Source of the DNA: Hyparrhenia diplandra
Taxonomy: Eukaryota > Streptophyta > Magnoliopsida > Poales > Poaceae
Assembly (NCBI GenBank): GCA_015847255.1
Contig: JADLZK010004543.1
Span: 1,488,001-1,552,000, forward strand
DNA: 64,000 nt
Reading direction: 5' to 3'
The position numbers and the translations under genes were made by a program. The notes under the pieces were generated by a model that saw only the letters and a list, made by a program, of their open reading frames with translations, was not told where the DNA came from and searched no databases. Of the stretch, positions 46,840 through 57,635 are shown piece by piece (position 1 is the stretch's first letter; every line of letters begins with the position of its first letter).

Positions 46840-48203
46840 CATTAGCAATAATTGTAATCCTGCTTATATATGTGTGAGGGAGATAGTAAATGAAAAACTA
46901 ATCAAGTTTAGGGTTAATCCATTATCCCCTCTCCCTCTCCTCTCCTCTCTCCTTTTTGTGCCGCCCCCCTCTCTTCCTTCTACGCCGTGAATCAGCCTGC
47001 TAATGGTTTGGGCTCAAATGGTTTTAATGGATTGGTTTCTGCTGTGGGCTTGTTTAGATTGGTTGCAAATTTGCTGTCCTATTAATGGTTTGGGTTTGAT
47101 TTGGATTCTGAAAGAAAACAATTTACTTTGGTTTGGTTCGGCTATAATTGGTTTGGTTCTAACTAAGCTAAGCCCAAGCCCATGGATTAGAATGGTTGCT
47201 AGGAAGGAAACCACGATTGGGTCCTCAATTGTCGGTTGTGTTGATAGGAGCAAACCCAACACCGACATATAGACAACCGACGGGGAGCAAGCAAAGATGT
47301 TGAAACTGTTTTGATGAATCAGTTTTTGCGAGTGGGTTAAAGCGTGGTTTGCACTTTTGTTTGGTTTGGTTTGGAGTGAAATTGCAAAATGATCCGGTTT
47401 TGGTTTGGTTAGCTATGGTGAAGTAGTGTCTTTGGGTTGGTTTGGGCGGACAACCTAGACCTTGTTGGTTTGATCACAATTCTCCTGCACCCACGGCGAG
47501 AGAATTGGATGATTATGAAGATCACGTCCTCCTAACATTGACAAAGGTAGCGGGCCTGTCCACCGATCCATCAAGTCATGTTATACACCGCTGGTTTGGC
47601 ATCTACTCTAGAGATAGATAATTCCAACTTCACAAACCTGCTGATCCTGAGACAAAAATAGCAGTTGCTCGCCAGAAAACAACATGGTGCAGAAAACTCT
47701 GAACAACACAGACACCACCAAGATACAGATCTCACTGACTGCCGTAACGGGAATCTAGTCAGAGACTATGCAGGTGTAGGTATTCATCAACAGGCCTGAT
47801 TTCCTAGCATATTGGATTATGGCTCTACTCACAACTTCATTTACTCAGACTCAGCAAAATGATCTTCAGCTCCAAGAAACAAACATACCGAGCTCCCTCA
47901 ATGTGGCGTAGTAAATGGAGCTGATTTTTCAATGTGGGCAACGGACAATGGCCCTAATTATAGTGCAAATCGATCTGATTCATTCATCATAGACTGATAT
48001 AACATGAAATAGGGTGGATATGATTTGATAGTAGGAGTCAATTGGTTGAGCTCCCTGGAGCAACGGATGTCGGATGGCGGATCATCCAATCATTTGGGAT
48101 TTCGATAGCCACAACCAAATTTGGTGCCACAGATGCCGGATCATGTGGACAAGCCTAAGCAAACCACCCCTGGAGCAACCACACAAATCCATGTACTCAA
48201 TTC
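46840..48203. other. Intergenic, low-complexity GGTTTGG stretch
   Basis: 47000-47450 is rich in TTGGTTTGG-type words on the plus strand, which keeps frames open on both strands without coding evidence. Nothing else was recognised. Confidence 0.4.
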
Positions 48204-48370
48204 CACTACAACAATGAAGAAACTCTTACAGTTTTCCAGAACTTCTTTGCCGGCATGGGTTTAGCTGAGTGCTCTTTGCCGTGGGTGGCACTCGGTAAAG
48301 CCTTTGCTGAGTGTATTAGGGGCTTTGCGAGTGCCAGGGGCACTCGGCAAAGAAGCTGAGTCCCATAGTG
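48204..48370. mobile_element. Small CACTA-derived element or fragment
   Basis: It starts with CACTACAACAATG and its far end reads CACTATGGGACTC on the minus strand. Between them are several copies of the word CTTTGCCG-AGTGC in both orientations (for example GGCACTCGGCAAAG at 48340-48353), a signature of one grass CACTA group. A 3-bp target duplication is not evident (TTC before, ATA after), so the ends may be damaged. Confidence 0.5.
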
Positions 48371-50220
48371 ATAGAGGCGACATGACCACCGCATCCATCT
48401 CATGGATACAAGCGAGCCGACAACTGTTCGACCTTAGTTTTACCACAGCTCAGATGAATTGGAGAAACAATGCCACACGATGCGACACAGGAAATTATTA
48501 GGTACGCCTCTCCGTTTTTATCACTAATACATATTGCTGAGCTCTTCCAGAAGGTCTACCGAAAATTGCAGCTTGAGGACAAGCTAACTCTCGAGACAGG
48601 GAGAGATGTCATGGTGGGCATGACATATTCCTGAAGAAGGCACAATGCAGTGTGTGAATGCAAGTACTTTTGTTAGTTTTTAATTGATGACGTAATTAAT
48701 TAAAATGCCCTTGTTGTGTTAGTTAGTTCATGGTATAGAATAGGCTATCCCCTTGAATCAGTGTCACCCATTCTTCCGTTTAATAATTATAAATAGAATG
48801 AGAAGGCAAAGAACGAGCTAGCATCACAAAGCTGAAATTTTTTTAGTTTGAACCAAGTTTATATCTATAGTTCCAAAATAATCTAAGGTAAACATATTTT
48901 CAGATTTAATTCTTTTAATTGGTCATGCCAGTCCACGTGGAGGGACAATATAACATTATCGCTCCAACACACAAACACACACATGGATGATGAGAGTAGT
49001 AGCTCCAATCCACCAATGCATGTGGCCAGACCAACATTGGCCGATTGGCGTGGAGGGCTTCTATTATCTGTTTGGATGTTATTTATGTGTTTATAATCCA
49101 AGTGTACTTTTGTCGAGAGAACTCGAAGTACAGAGCAAATGGACTCATCTTTAATTTCTTTTCAATTAGAATTTTTTCTTTATTTTTTGATGTCATAAAT
49201 TATTCTTCAAGGATATCCCCATTAGCCAGTTTGACCAATATAAAAATCACTGTATCTCTTGTAGGCAAGAAAGTTGTATGAATTGGTTATCATCTTAAAT
49301 TCAAGTGGAATTATTCTTGGAGCTGCGTACTAGCTCTTACTGATCAACATGTTCGCATAGATGTTAAATCTATGGCAACTGGTTGGTTCTAATTAGTATG
49401 AGCAGTCGACCTTGGTCATGTATATTCCTCATGCATTTTGTCGTGAAATGCCAAAACTGTTTCTATAAGGGTTTGTATGCCTCTTCAAAATCGTGATTAT
49501 AGGGGCTTCTATATTTATCTCCATGCGTTGTGTTGGATTAGCAAACGTTGAATGTTGAGCAAAGATTATACATTAAAACATACTTTCGTTAATTTTCCTG
49601 CAGTTCTGCACACTTTGAGCTCCTCATGTTCTAGATGGAATGAGAAATGATCCCTGTGCCTAATACTGTGTAGTGTATTGGCATCAGGGCAAAGATGACA
49701 CTCCGGTATAGTCTAGGTCACCAGGGCGCCTAAATCACGACATGATTGCCTAGTACTGGCGTCAAGGTTTTACCTCTGCCCAGAATCCTCTGATTTGGGG
49801 CAATTTTCCGATCAACTGATGTCACCACAGAGCATTCAACAAACATCTGCTTCGATCGTGTCACTATAATGTCCATCTATTGCGCTTGGTTGCCAGGATA
49901 TGAGGGCTCACGGTGCTGTGCCAACGATGCTGACAACGTGGTATAGGCCACCCTGCCGATGACCACATATATGGGTGTCCTTGCGTTAGCTAATGGTCAT
50001 TGAAATTAGGCAATATTATTCAATGTTGAGGCAAAGACATTCAGGCCAGTCCAGCTACCTCCCTTGTGCTGTCGTGCGTATATATGTCCAGAACACTTGT
50101 TGAGTTTGCACAACGAGATCCTGATTTCTCTTACTATATAGGAGATGTTTACATGAATAGCTACGTGAGAGGGCAGCAGCATGCCTATATATCCATCGGC
50201 TATCTGTAGTCTATATATCT
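48371..50220. other. Intergenic part of the PHAS array
   Basis: 49670-50100 is the diverged copy of 39840-40230. Elsewhere no coding frame, repeat or transposon end is supported. Confidence 0.4.
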
Positions 50221-50231
50221 GTATCTTGATA

Positions 50232-50238
50232 TATAAAA
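50232..50238 (+). promoter_or_regulatory. TATA box of PHAS-like locus 11
   Basis: TATAAAA within GATATATAAAAGAGAC, 108 nt upstream of the best miR2118-like site in the window. Confidence 0.6.
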
Positions 50239-50261
50239 GAGACTGGATGAATTAGGATCCT

Positions 50262-50690
50262 CAGCTCATAAGCTGTTTCTTTCAAGTAGCTAGTGGGATG
50301 TTAGGGAGTTGGCTCGGAAGCCGGACTTGATTTTGATCATACAAATGGGAGGCATCAGGACATCTCTGGACAGTGATATTCAAATTACTAGTCGTAAACT
50401 AGAGCCTCGAAAGTTGCCACATGTTTTTAACGAGAACATGCTTAGCATGTATTGTATATGAAGAGAAGATAGAATTATTACTAGCGATCATGCGATATGG
50501 TGACGTGCCAACGCGTCAGACAACACCGGAGCTTTCAAGAATGAATATACGCTGACCATTGATATAATTAGCACAAGTTTGGAAATTGTAAGTCCTCATG
50601 CTCCGTGGATAAGGGATCAATGGTGGTGCATGCATAACTCTGTCGAACAAAGAGGTAGCTGTTTGTGGAGGGCATACCAGTGCCTTGCTA
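50262..50690 (+). ncRNA. Predicted 21-PHAS precursor 11 (best miR2118 target-like site)
   Basis: The site at 50340-50361 matches the miR2118 complement at 19 of 22, with an uninterrupted 17-nt run AATGGGAGGCATCAGGA; only positions 3, 4 and 22 differ. The predicted cut is 50351/50352. A strong TATA box lies at 50232-50238, so the site would be roughly 80 nt from the transcript start, typical of grass 21-PHAS precursors. No coding frame is supported. The end is nominal; the transcript may run on through loci 12 and 13. Confidence 0.72.
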
Positions 50691-51100
50691 TAGCATATAG
50701 ACTTGGGAAGGGTCAGGAAGACTCGTGAAAGCATGACTGTTGTAGCATAAAAATGCATTTATATTTGTTTTGCAATTCATATGTGTGTCTCATTTATACT
50801 TTAGTCTTTTGTTTCATTTAAGTATTGTTATAAGTTTTAAAGTGTACAAAGTCTCCCCAGAACCTGATTTTGGGTGTGGTTGGAAAAAAAAAGCGTGCCA
50901 AGTTGCTATTTTGTTCTTGATCTTATCCTTTTATCCTAGGATCCAGGTACCGATAGGCTGATTGTCCAAACTCGTTAAACTTCAGATATCAAAACTGAAC
51001 ATTGAATAAACACTTCAACAAGTCAGCTTTTATTCTGAAATTTTAATCTTGAAGGTAGAGCTATATATAGAACTGGACTATAGACGACTGCACGTTCCAG
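50600..51100 (+). ncRNA. Predicted 21-PHAS locus 12 (miR2118 target-like)
   Basis: The site at 50698-50719 matches the miR2118 complement at 16 of 22, with TCAGGAA intact and G:U possible at position 15. The predicted cut is 50709/50710. Upstream GTTTGTGGAGGGCATACCAG is identical to the block before locus 3 (13983). It may be its own transcript or a second site on transcript 11. Both ends are nominal. Confidence 0.5.
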
Positions 51101-51324
51101 CATAATCTACAAATCTCTTTGTGTTTGATTCACCATTTTATACTACTATCTTTTGTCAGGTTAGACCCCGTGGCTCTCATTAAATTTCTGTATAGCCTGT
51201 ACTGATATAGCTGAGATACAAGTTAGGTAATTGGCCCAACATTTAATTTGGTGGACCTAACAAATTTGCACACCTATGAATTTGCAGGTGCAAGGAAAAC
51301 CAGAATACAAATGAACTTCTAGTC

Positions 51325-51332
51325 TATAAATA
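51325..51332 (+). promoter_or_regulatory. TATA box of PHAS-like locus 13
   Basis: TATAAATA in AGTCTATAAATAAGAGG, 87 nt upstream of the site at 51412. Confidence 0.55.
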
Positions 51333-51354
51333 AGAGGTGATACAGGCGGAGCTC

Positions 51355-51850
51355 ATGAAATTGGCATACCTCATGGATGGATTGTAGCCGTGGTTCAAAT
51401 GGCCAATATAATTAGCTTGAGAAGCATCAGGAAATATTTCTGCTGTGCGACAGCGGCAAAAAGAAGCTGCATCTCGGAGGTGACAGTCGAAATTGATCCG
51501 GAAGTGGCACCAAAACCATCATGCATGATTCGGAAGTGGCTTGTCGATGATTAGAGCGGCTGAACCAAGTGACTTGTCGGTAGTCCCGGAGTTCTGAGAA
51601 ATTTTGTAGTTTGATGTGGCACCCAGAAGAGTGGAATTGGTGTAACCAATGGATTATATTGCATTGAGGTCTCATCCGGTATATATGAGAGTACAAGACT
51701 TAAGGTGCAAGGCATCCTAGATACATATGGCAGTCAAATATACCCCAGCACGTTCATATTTATCTTTAACCGTTACCATGAAAAAGCAGAATAGATTAAA
51801 GTATTTTGGGCTGTATAGATTATAAATGTCGGCCAAGGTCTCAATGCAAT
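51355..51850 (+). ncRNA. Predicted 21-PHAS precursor 13 (miR2118 target-like)
   Basis: The site at 51412-51433 matches the miR2118 complement at 16 of 22, with GCATCAGGAA perfect over the miRNA 5' half and mismatches concentrated in the miRNA 3' half. The predicted cut is 51423/51424. A TATA box lies at 51325. The end is nominal. Confidence 0.52.
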
Positions 51851-52378
51851 ATTAGCATTCATGCAAGTATTCACCCTCTTTCACACTCCATAACAAATAC
51901 TTAACTATGTATGACCATATACCTGTATTTTCGCTTTCATCGGAATAGTTACCAATCACATAGAAGATAACATGTGAACTTCAGAGAACCACAGTTTGCA
52001 AATAATCTGTGATACTTCGGTCTTCCATATTGTCTCTCCCAAAGTAGAACTCTGACACTAACTTGTCATCGCTATAGTCGCCTCAAGGTTGAAAGCACCA
52101 CACAGGAGTTTGTTGGCCTAATAGAGAGCGTCTGTAACACCCCGACGCATGTTGTGTTCATATGAAGCAGGCCGTTTCTTTCAGTCATACAAGTGTTGGA
52201 GGTGATCGCCAGGCATCCAATCCTGGGATGGCGTGGTTATGTCGGGGAATGAAGATTTGTCAGCACCGGCTGCTAGGTGGGCCAAGCTGTCATGCAAGCA
52301 ACAGTAGAAAAAGGGGAACAGTCAGCCAGCGAGCAGCATCGAAGAACTATCAGAAGAAATCTTCTCTTCCTACTGTTC
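51851..52378. other. Intergenic, no gene recognised
   Basis: No supported coding frame. A TGTAACACCCCGACG string at 52133 resembles an LTR start, but no matching end and no target duplication fit it. Confidence 0.35.
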
Positions 52379-52383
52379 CTCTT
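52379..52383. repeat. 5-bp target-site duplication, left (CTCTT)
   Basis: CTCTT directly before TGTCACACCCC is repeated at 56936-56940 directly after GTTACA. Confidence 0.7.
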
Positions 52384-55300
52384 TGTCACACCCCATTTCT
52401 GGGGTTCCTTAATCCCACGTATTTTGCGCCGGGATCACGCACAAATACGCCTAATAAAAGTATAGATATGATATAAAAAACTATACTTTTATTTCTATTG
52501 AGAAGAACATGGTACATGGTTTGGGTTTTACACGACTTCGGCCATAGGCCTACTATTATAAACTTATCGAGATCCTACGCAGCACCTATAACAGGGCTCT
52601 ATTCCTACAGGCAAGCTTGGAGTGCGGACAAACCCTTGAACTTCTTTGCTATTGTATGTTCCTATAATTCGGTCACACATCCTCACGTAGCTCTTTCATG
52701 AACGCCTCCGTCTTCCAGTGTCCTTCTTGTGATCCTATCCTCGTCGAGTCCTTCATAGCTCGATTCCTTGGATACACTCCCTTGGTGGCATTCTAAAAAT
52801 AGGAATAGAGGGGTGAGTACTTTTCGTACTCAGCAAGTCCCAACCGAGGGTGAAAGGTTACCATTAAGGGTTTGGGCCCTAGCGAGTCTCTAAAACTGCT
52901 GCTCTCGCTAGTTCCGGTTATCTCATATCATCACCGTCATGCAACACAGGTTAGTCATCATCAAAGTATCTAATCATAGATGTTCAGGCCTAGCACTTGC
53001 CCATTCCAAGGATGTGGCTATTCGAATAGATTTAAATAACTCTGCAGAGGTTGTACAATTTCCCCACACGATAGACACTGCCATCACCATGCGCTCTTTG
53101 GCTCAAACAGGCCTAACGAGATTCCGTACCCGCTTGGATGCCTCCTAGCTATATTGGTATAATTCTCACCACGACTTCTCGGGGGTTGGAAATGGGAAGG
53201 TCACTCAACATCCCATTAGCACTCGGCATTTGGGAAGATCACTTTCGGCATCCGCTAACTCATAAGTTCGTATACGATATCAACATCGCACCAATTGTTT
53301 TTCTTGGAGGATCACAAAGCAACCCGCCAACCCGACCTCGGAAGATCACTTAGCATCGAAGTCGGCTCCGATAGATCGTTTGCCTACTCAGAGCCACCTT
53401 GGCTCCAATTATACCTCAACCCGGCGGGTTGGGGAATCAAGCCACCCCCCCCATCCGTGTGGTCATGCGCATATTACACTAGGTAGAAGGTCTATGAACC
53501 GGTCCTTAGGGAGGCGAGCATCTCTCGCGGGATTCATCCCCGATTGTGATTGATCCACCTCCATGTAGACTATCACCACTCACCTTTTTGTTGGGAAGGT
53601 TCACATTATTACTTAAGTTAACGAAGGCAAAGCCTAGCGAAGCCTCACGCACATAGCCCATGAGTACTCCCGCGGCTTGCCACGGTTATACTTATCTTAA
53701 TCATCTTATTAATTATTATAGTAATTAAGTCGAGGTTAGGGGGGGTAAGGACTTGCCTCTATCTATCGACGCAGTATATCCAAGGTTCTTGGTCTGTGTG
53801 CTCCGGCTCCCGTGTCTTGGTGTAGTGGTGCTCCCGGGTTCCGTCGGGCGCAAATGCGATCTATGGCGACAAACATGAAACACAAGCATAGCAACAAGAG
53901 CAACAACGTTCCTACTGGGTTAGCTCTAGGGGATGATGGATAGATTACTATCTACTCCTATCATTATTACGTAAGTTTGAAGTATGATAGGGTGAGAGAA
54001 TCCATCCATCTAGGTTGTTCCTACGGGCTAGGTTTGTGTAGTGCGGTTGCATGAGGGAGACCCAAACCACATTGTTAACGTTCACTATCATGTGAACCTG
54101 AAAGATGTGGCATAGGTAAACTTCCCTACTGAGGACCGCCCAGGGTTAGCGACACATACGCTCATGCATATGTATGTGTCTAGGGTTAGCGAGGGGTTAG
54201 GGTCCTAATCTAGGGTTAGCCACACATTTGCGTATACCCGTCGTCGGACATACTCTATGTGTGTAGAGGACATGTATAGGTGTGTGTGTGTGTTTGTCCG
54301 CAGTACACATACACAAGTATACGGCTAGGTTAGGGGGTTAGCCATGCGTAGATATATTTGATAGGTGTATGCGTATATTTATTTATATTTCAAAATACCA
54401 CTTTATACATTTATATACGTGCATAACCTGCCGTGTATATCTAGCATGTGAACAACTACGTGTTTGTATATTCGAGTATTCACGTACGTGAGAGTGTACA
54501 CGCATACAAGAATACACGGTGCATAGTGTGGTTAGCGCGGGGTAAACTAGGGTTTACGAAATCTATAGAGCGCGATTAAATAAATTAAAAGCATACAATA
54601 ATTAGAATTTAAATGAGCATCAAATAATGGAACATGGGCATGAATAAATAGAGCATGATTTTAGAAAGATTATGGAACTGGAGCGAAGTGATTTGGAATT
54701 GGAAAGGAAAAGATATGAATTTCTAAAGTTTAATTTAGGATTTATAAGTGAATTAAACTTTGGAAATTATTTCTGGAATTTTAGAATTTGTGGAACTGGG
54801 ATATAAAAGCTTGGGTAGGGTCTGGGGTGTACCTAGTTTATTTATAAATTTTTCTAGAAATTTTCGGAAGGCTGGAAAATGTATTTTCAGTCCCCTGTGT
54901 ACGTCTCCCGTGTGCACGTAGCAATTTCCTTTGCACTGACGCGTGGGGTCCAGACTGCAGTCAAGTTGACTGGCAGCTGGTCCACAGGTTATGGACCGAT
55001 CTGGTGGACCAACTCTCCTCCTGTGTTGTGTTGAGTTCATGTGGACCGGGTGCACATGGAAGGAAAAGGGAAGGGGATATGGATTGGGTGTGCTCTCTGC
55101 TCTTCGTTGTCGCCGTTCGTCGTCTCCTCGTTCAGCGCCGCGTGAGAGACCACAGAGAGGGAGGGAACGGCCAGCGGCCGGCGGATGGTGCTGGGCTGGC
55201 GGTGTTAGGCGGCGTGGTGTGCTGAGCGGATGGCAGTGGTGGCGCGGCGCGGCGGTGAGCTGCGTGGGCGGCGTGTTCTGGGCGGGTGGCTCGGTGGCGA

Positions 55301-56935
55301 GCTGCGAGCGCGGCTGCGGCATACCGGTGGTGGGCAGTGCGGCGAGCTGGGAAGTGGAGCGGTGCGGCGGCGCGCTGTGGTGGCGAGGGGCTGGTGGCAG
55401 CGCGGGCGGCAGGCGACTAGGTGGGCGAGGCAGTGGCCGTGGGCGGAGCGCGTCCGTGCGCGCGGCATGGCGAGGCTGAGCGGCAGAGTCGGGGAAGTGA
55501 GCGTGAGGGAAGAGGAGAGGAGCTCAGGGAGGAAGGCAGAGTCCGAGCTCGAGGGGCGAGCTCCACCGGCGGCCATGGACGGGTATTTATAGTCGGCGAG
55601 GTGAGGGGTGCTCGTCGGGATATTTTCCGGCAAGGCGCACGCGGTGCTGCTGTGGCTTCGTCGACGGGAGCAGGGCGACGCGGTCGGGGCAGGTGTGAGC
55701 TGTCTCGGCGTGGCGGCATCTGACGACTGTGCGTAGTTCGCCGGGCACAGCGGCCGGGTTGGCGCTGCCGGACGCGGGGACGACGCGTGGTGCTCCCGGC
55801 AACGACGTGACTTCTCAGGCGTGGTCATCCAGGGGCGCTGTGGACTCGTCGTCCTTGCCCTCGACACAGCAGGCAGGCGGGCAGAGCAGGATGGCAGAGG
55901 TTGAGCTGGCTTCAAGGTGCAGTGGGAGTGATGGGACGGTTCGTGGCTACAGCGCCATTGATGGCGGCTGCGACGGCAGTCTGGCTGGCAGGGTCAGCGA
56001 GATGGCTGTGCTGTGGTCGATGGGAACAGGAGCGCTGTTGGCGTGCCCAGAAAAATATCTGGAGCAGCTCCCGTGCGTGAAGAATGGAGGGAGGTAGGGG
56101 AAGGGCATGACATCTTGGGCCCACCTGTAAGGGAAAGAAGGAGGAGGGAGATGGGCCGGCTGTTGTTGCTTTGCTGGGCTAAATGGCCGGGCCAGGCCGG
56201 CGCGTGTGCTGGGCCAGCATAGGTGAATGAGCCCGCTGCTCATTGCCTTTTATTTCCATTTTCCACTTGCATATATTTATGTAATTATTCACACACATAT
56301 ACTTTTGTCGTGTGTGCATATATGCATAGCCATCCTCCTATATATTTACATGTATTTTGGAATACACGTAAACTTGTATATTTATTCCTGCATACATATG
56401 TACGCATATCATAGATGTATATCTATGAATTATATTTATATAGGAGGTGGCTTCTTTATTCTTTCCAGAAAATTAACTAGGCATGAAATTGGATTGGAAG
56501 TGTTGGTGGTATGGTGGTCGACAGATGGAAGTGTAGGTCAAAGGTATATTCGAGCGAGGGGTGATCAAGGAATATATTTGGCAGTTGAAGGCACGATGGT
56601 TTGGTTGGTCGGGAGATGGTCAAGGGTAAAGGTGGGAAGGTACAGGGGAAGAGTTGAGGGAAATTATTTGGATATAGGGTGATCAAAGGGTTATATATTT
56701 GATGGCGATAACAAGGAATAATTATTTGATGCCATAATAAATTCTAGCTCGAGCAAACATCAAGCAAACAAGCATATCAAGCAAGGCCTAATTTTTTGTA
56801 TGATGAATTTTCAATGCGGGGTTTTGAAAAAAGGGTTTTGTGTTTTGCGGAAAATAAATCAAATTTTAGTTTGTTTCAAAAAGTTCAAATTATTAAGTGA
56901 ATTTTAAAATGATGCAAAAAAACACGGATGTTACA
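52384..56935. mobile_element. Large probable solo LTR (4.55 kb)
   Basis: It begins TGTCACACCCCATTTC and ends CACGGATGTTACA, with short imperfect inverted ends (TGTcACA / TGTtACA), and is flanked by the 5-bp duplication CTCTT. No gag-pol similarity, primer-binding site or purine tract is visible inside. This fits a single very long LTR left after LTR-LTR recombination, of the size known from large gypsy or LARD-type elements. Inside are GGGTGAGTACTTTTCGTACT at about 52812, scattered CTAGGGTTAG words at 54170-54240, and a GC-rich block at 54930-56230 with overlapping open frames on both strands but no domain. Orientation could not be fixed. Confidence 0.65.
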
Positions 56936-57059
56936 CTCTTCCTCCTCTGGCCTCTTCTTCTAGGTCTAGAGCTCTCTCCATTTCCTTTGTCCGATTTCTC
57001 CATTCTCCACCTAGATTGCTCTGCTAAGCTCGAGACCTCCCTTCCCTGAGGTTGTGTAC

Positions 57060-57210
57060 TCCAATTGTATTCAGTAGGTTGCTAACAAGATTGCAACGTC
57101 ATGGCACATCGTGGCCACTATTTTGGTCTGTAATCCCATGTATTTTAGTTTGAAATACATTCAGAAATGTTTTCCTGGTTTGCGACACTAAAAACTTGTG
57201 AAGACCGTCG
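57060..57210 (+). repeat. PHAS-array remnant beyond the solo LTR
   Basis: 57095-57200 (CATGGCACATCGTGGCCACTA-type string through GTTTGAAATACATTCAGAAATG) is a diverged copy of 42110-42210. No miR2118-like site is seen in it. It shows that the array once extended at least to here. Confidence 0.5.
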
Positions 57211-57635
57211 AAGATGAGAGGAGCTCTCAGTACTCCTCTTGGGGTGAGCCCACCTCTCGGTGCAGAGACCGAACTATCTAGTGAGAAATCTAGCCACCCG
57301 TTATATGTCAAGGTAGGTCGGGTACATAGTGGTTTAGGAGAGTTCAGTCTATAGTCTACATGTGTCAAGTTCCAGGAGGGTCTTGTACTAGTGTAAATGA
57401 AACGTTGGCATTGTCGTGGGGCCAAATAAGCTTTGGGCGTCATCTGGCTGCTCCTGTCCTGACACGCTGAGCGTCAGGCTTTGTCGGCTTGGACTAGCCT
57501 CCACCAGGTGTCTTTCTGGATGCTGGTGAAGGCATCCTACTTGAGGGTCTCACGAACGGGCCTTGTGTGTGTTTTTGTCAGAGGAGTGATAGAGAGTGAC
57601 GCGCATGTTGGGCAGCACCGGGTAGTCTCATTAAA
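57211..57635. other. Intergenic, no gene recognised
   Basis: A minus-strand frame (57099-57443) has no recognisable domain. Sequence similarity to the FRS gene stops at about 57636. Confidence 0.35.

Noticed and set aside
39846..49689. GGCATCAGGG cores at 39846-39855 and 49680-49689 as further miR2118 sites
   Set aside because: Only about half of the 22 positions match and the 5' half of the site is absent; both lie in a duplicated block about 650 nt before better sites.
54170..54560. CTAGGGTTAG-type words as an interstitial telomere repeat
   Set aside because: The words are irregularly spaced and do not form a TTTAGGG array.
54991..55915. GC-rich frames 54991-55479 (+) and 55205-55915 (-) as genes
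   Set aside because: They overlap each other inside the probable solo LTR and are compositionally biased without domains.
52133..56935. Element starting at TGTAACACCCCGACG (52133)
   Set aside because: Flanks GCGTC and CTCTT do not match. Starting at 52384 gives a perfect CTCTT duplication.
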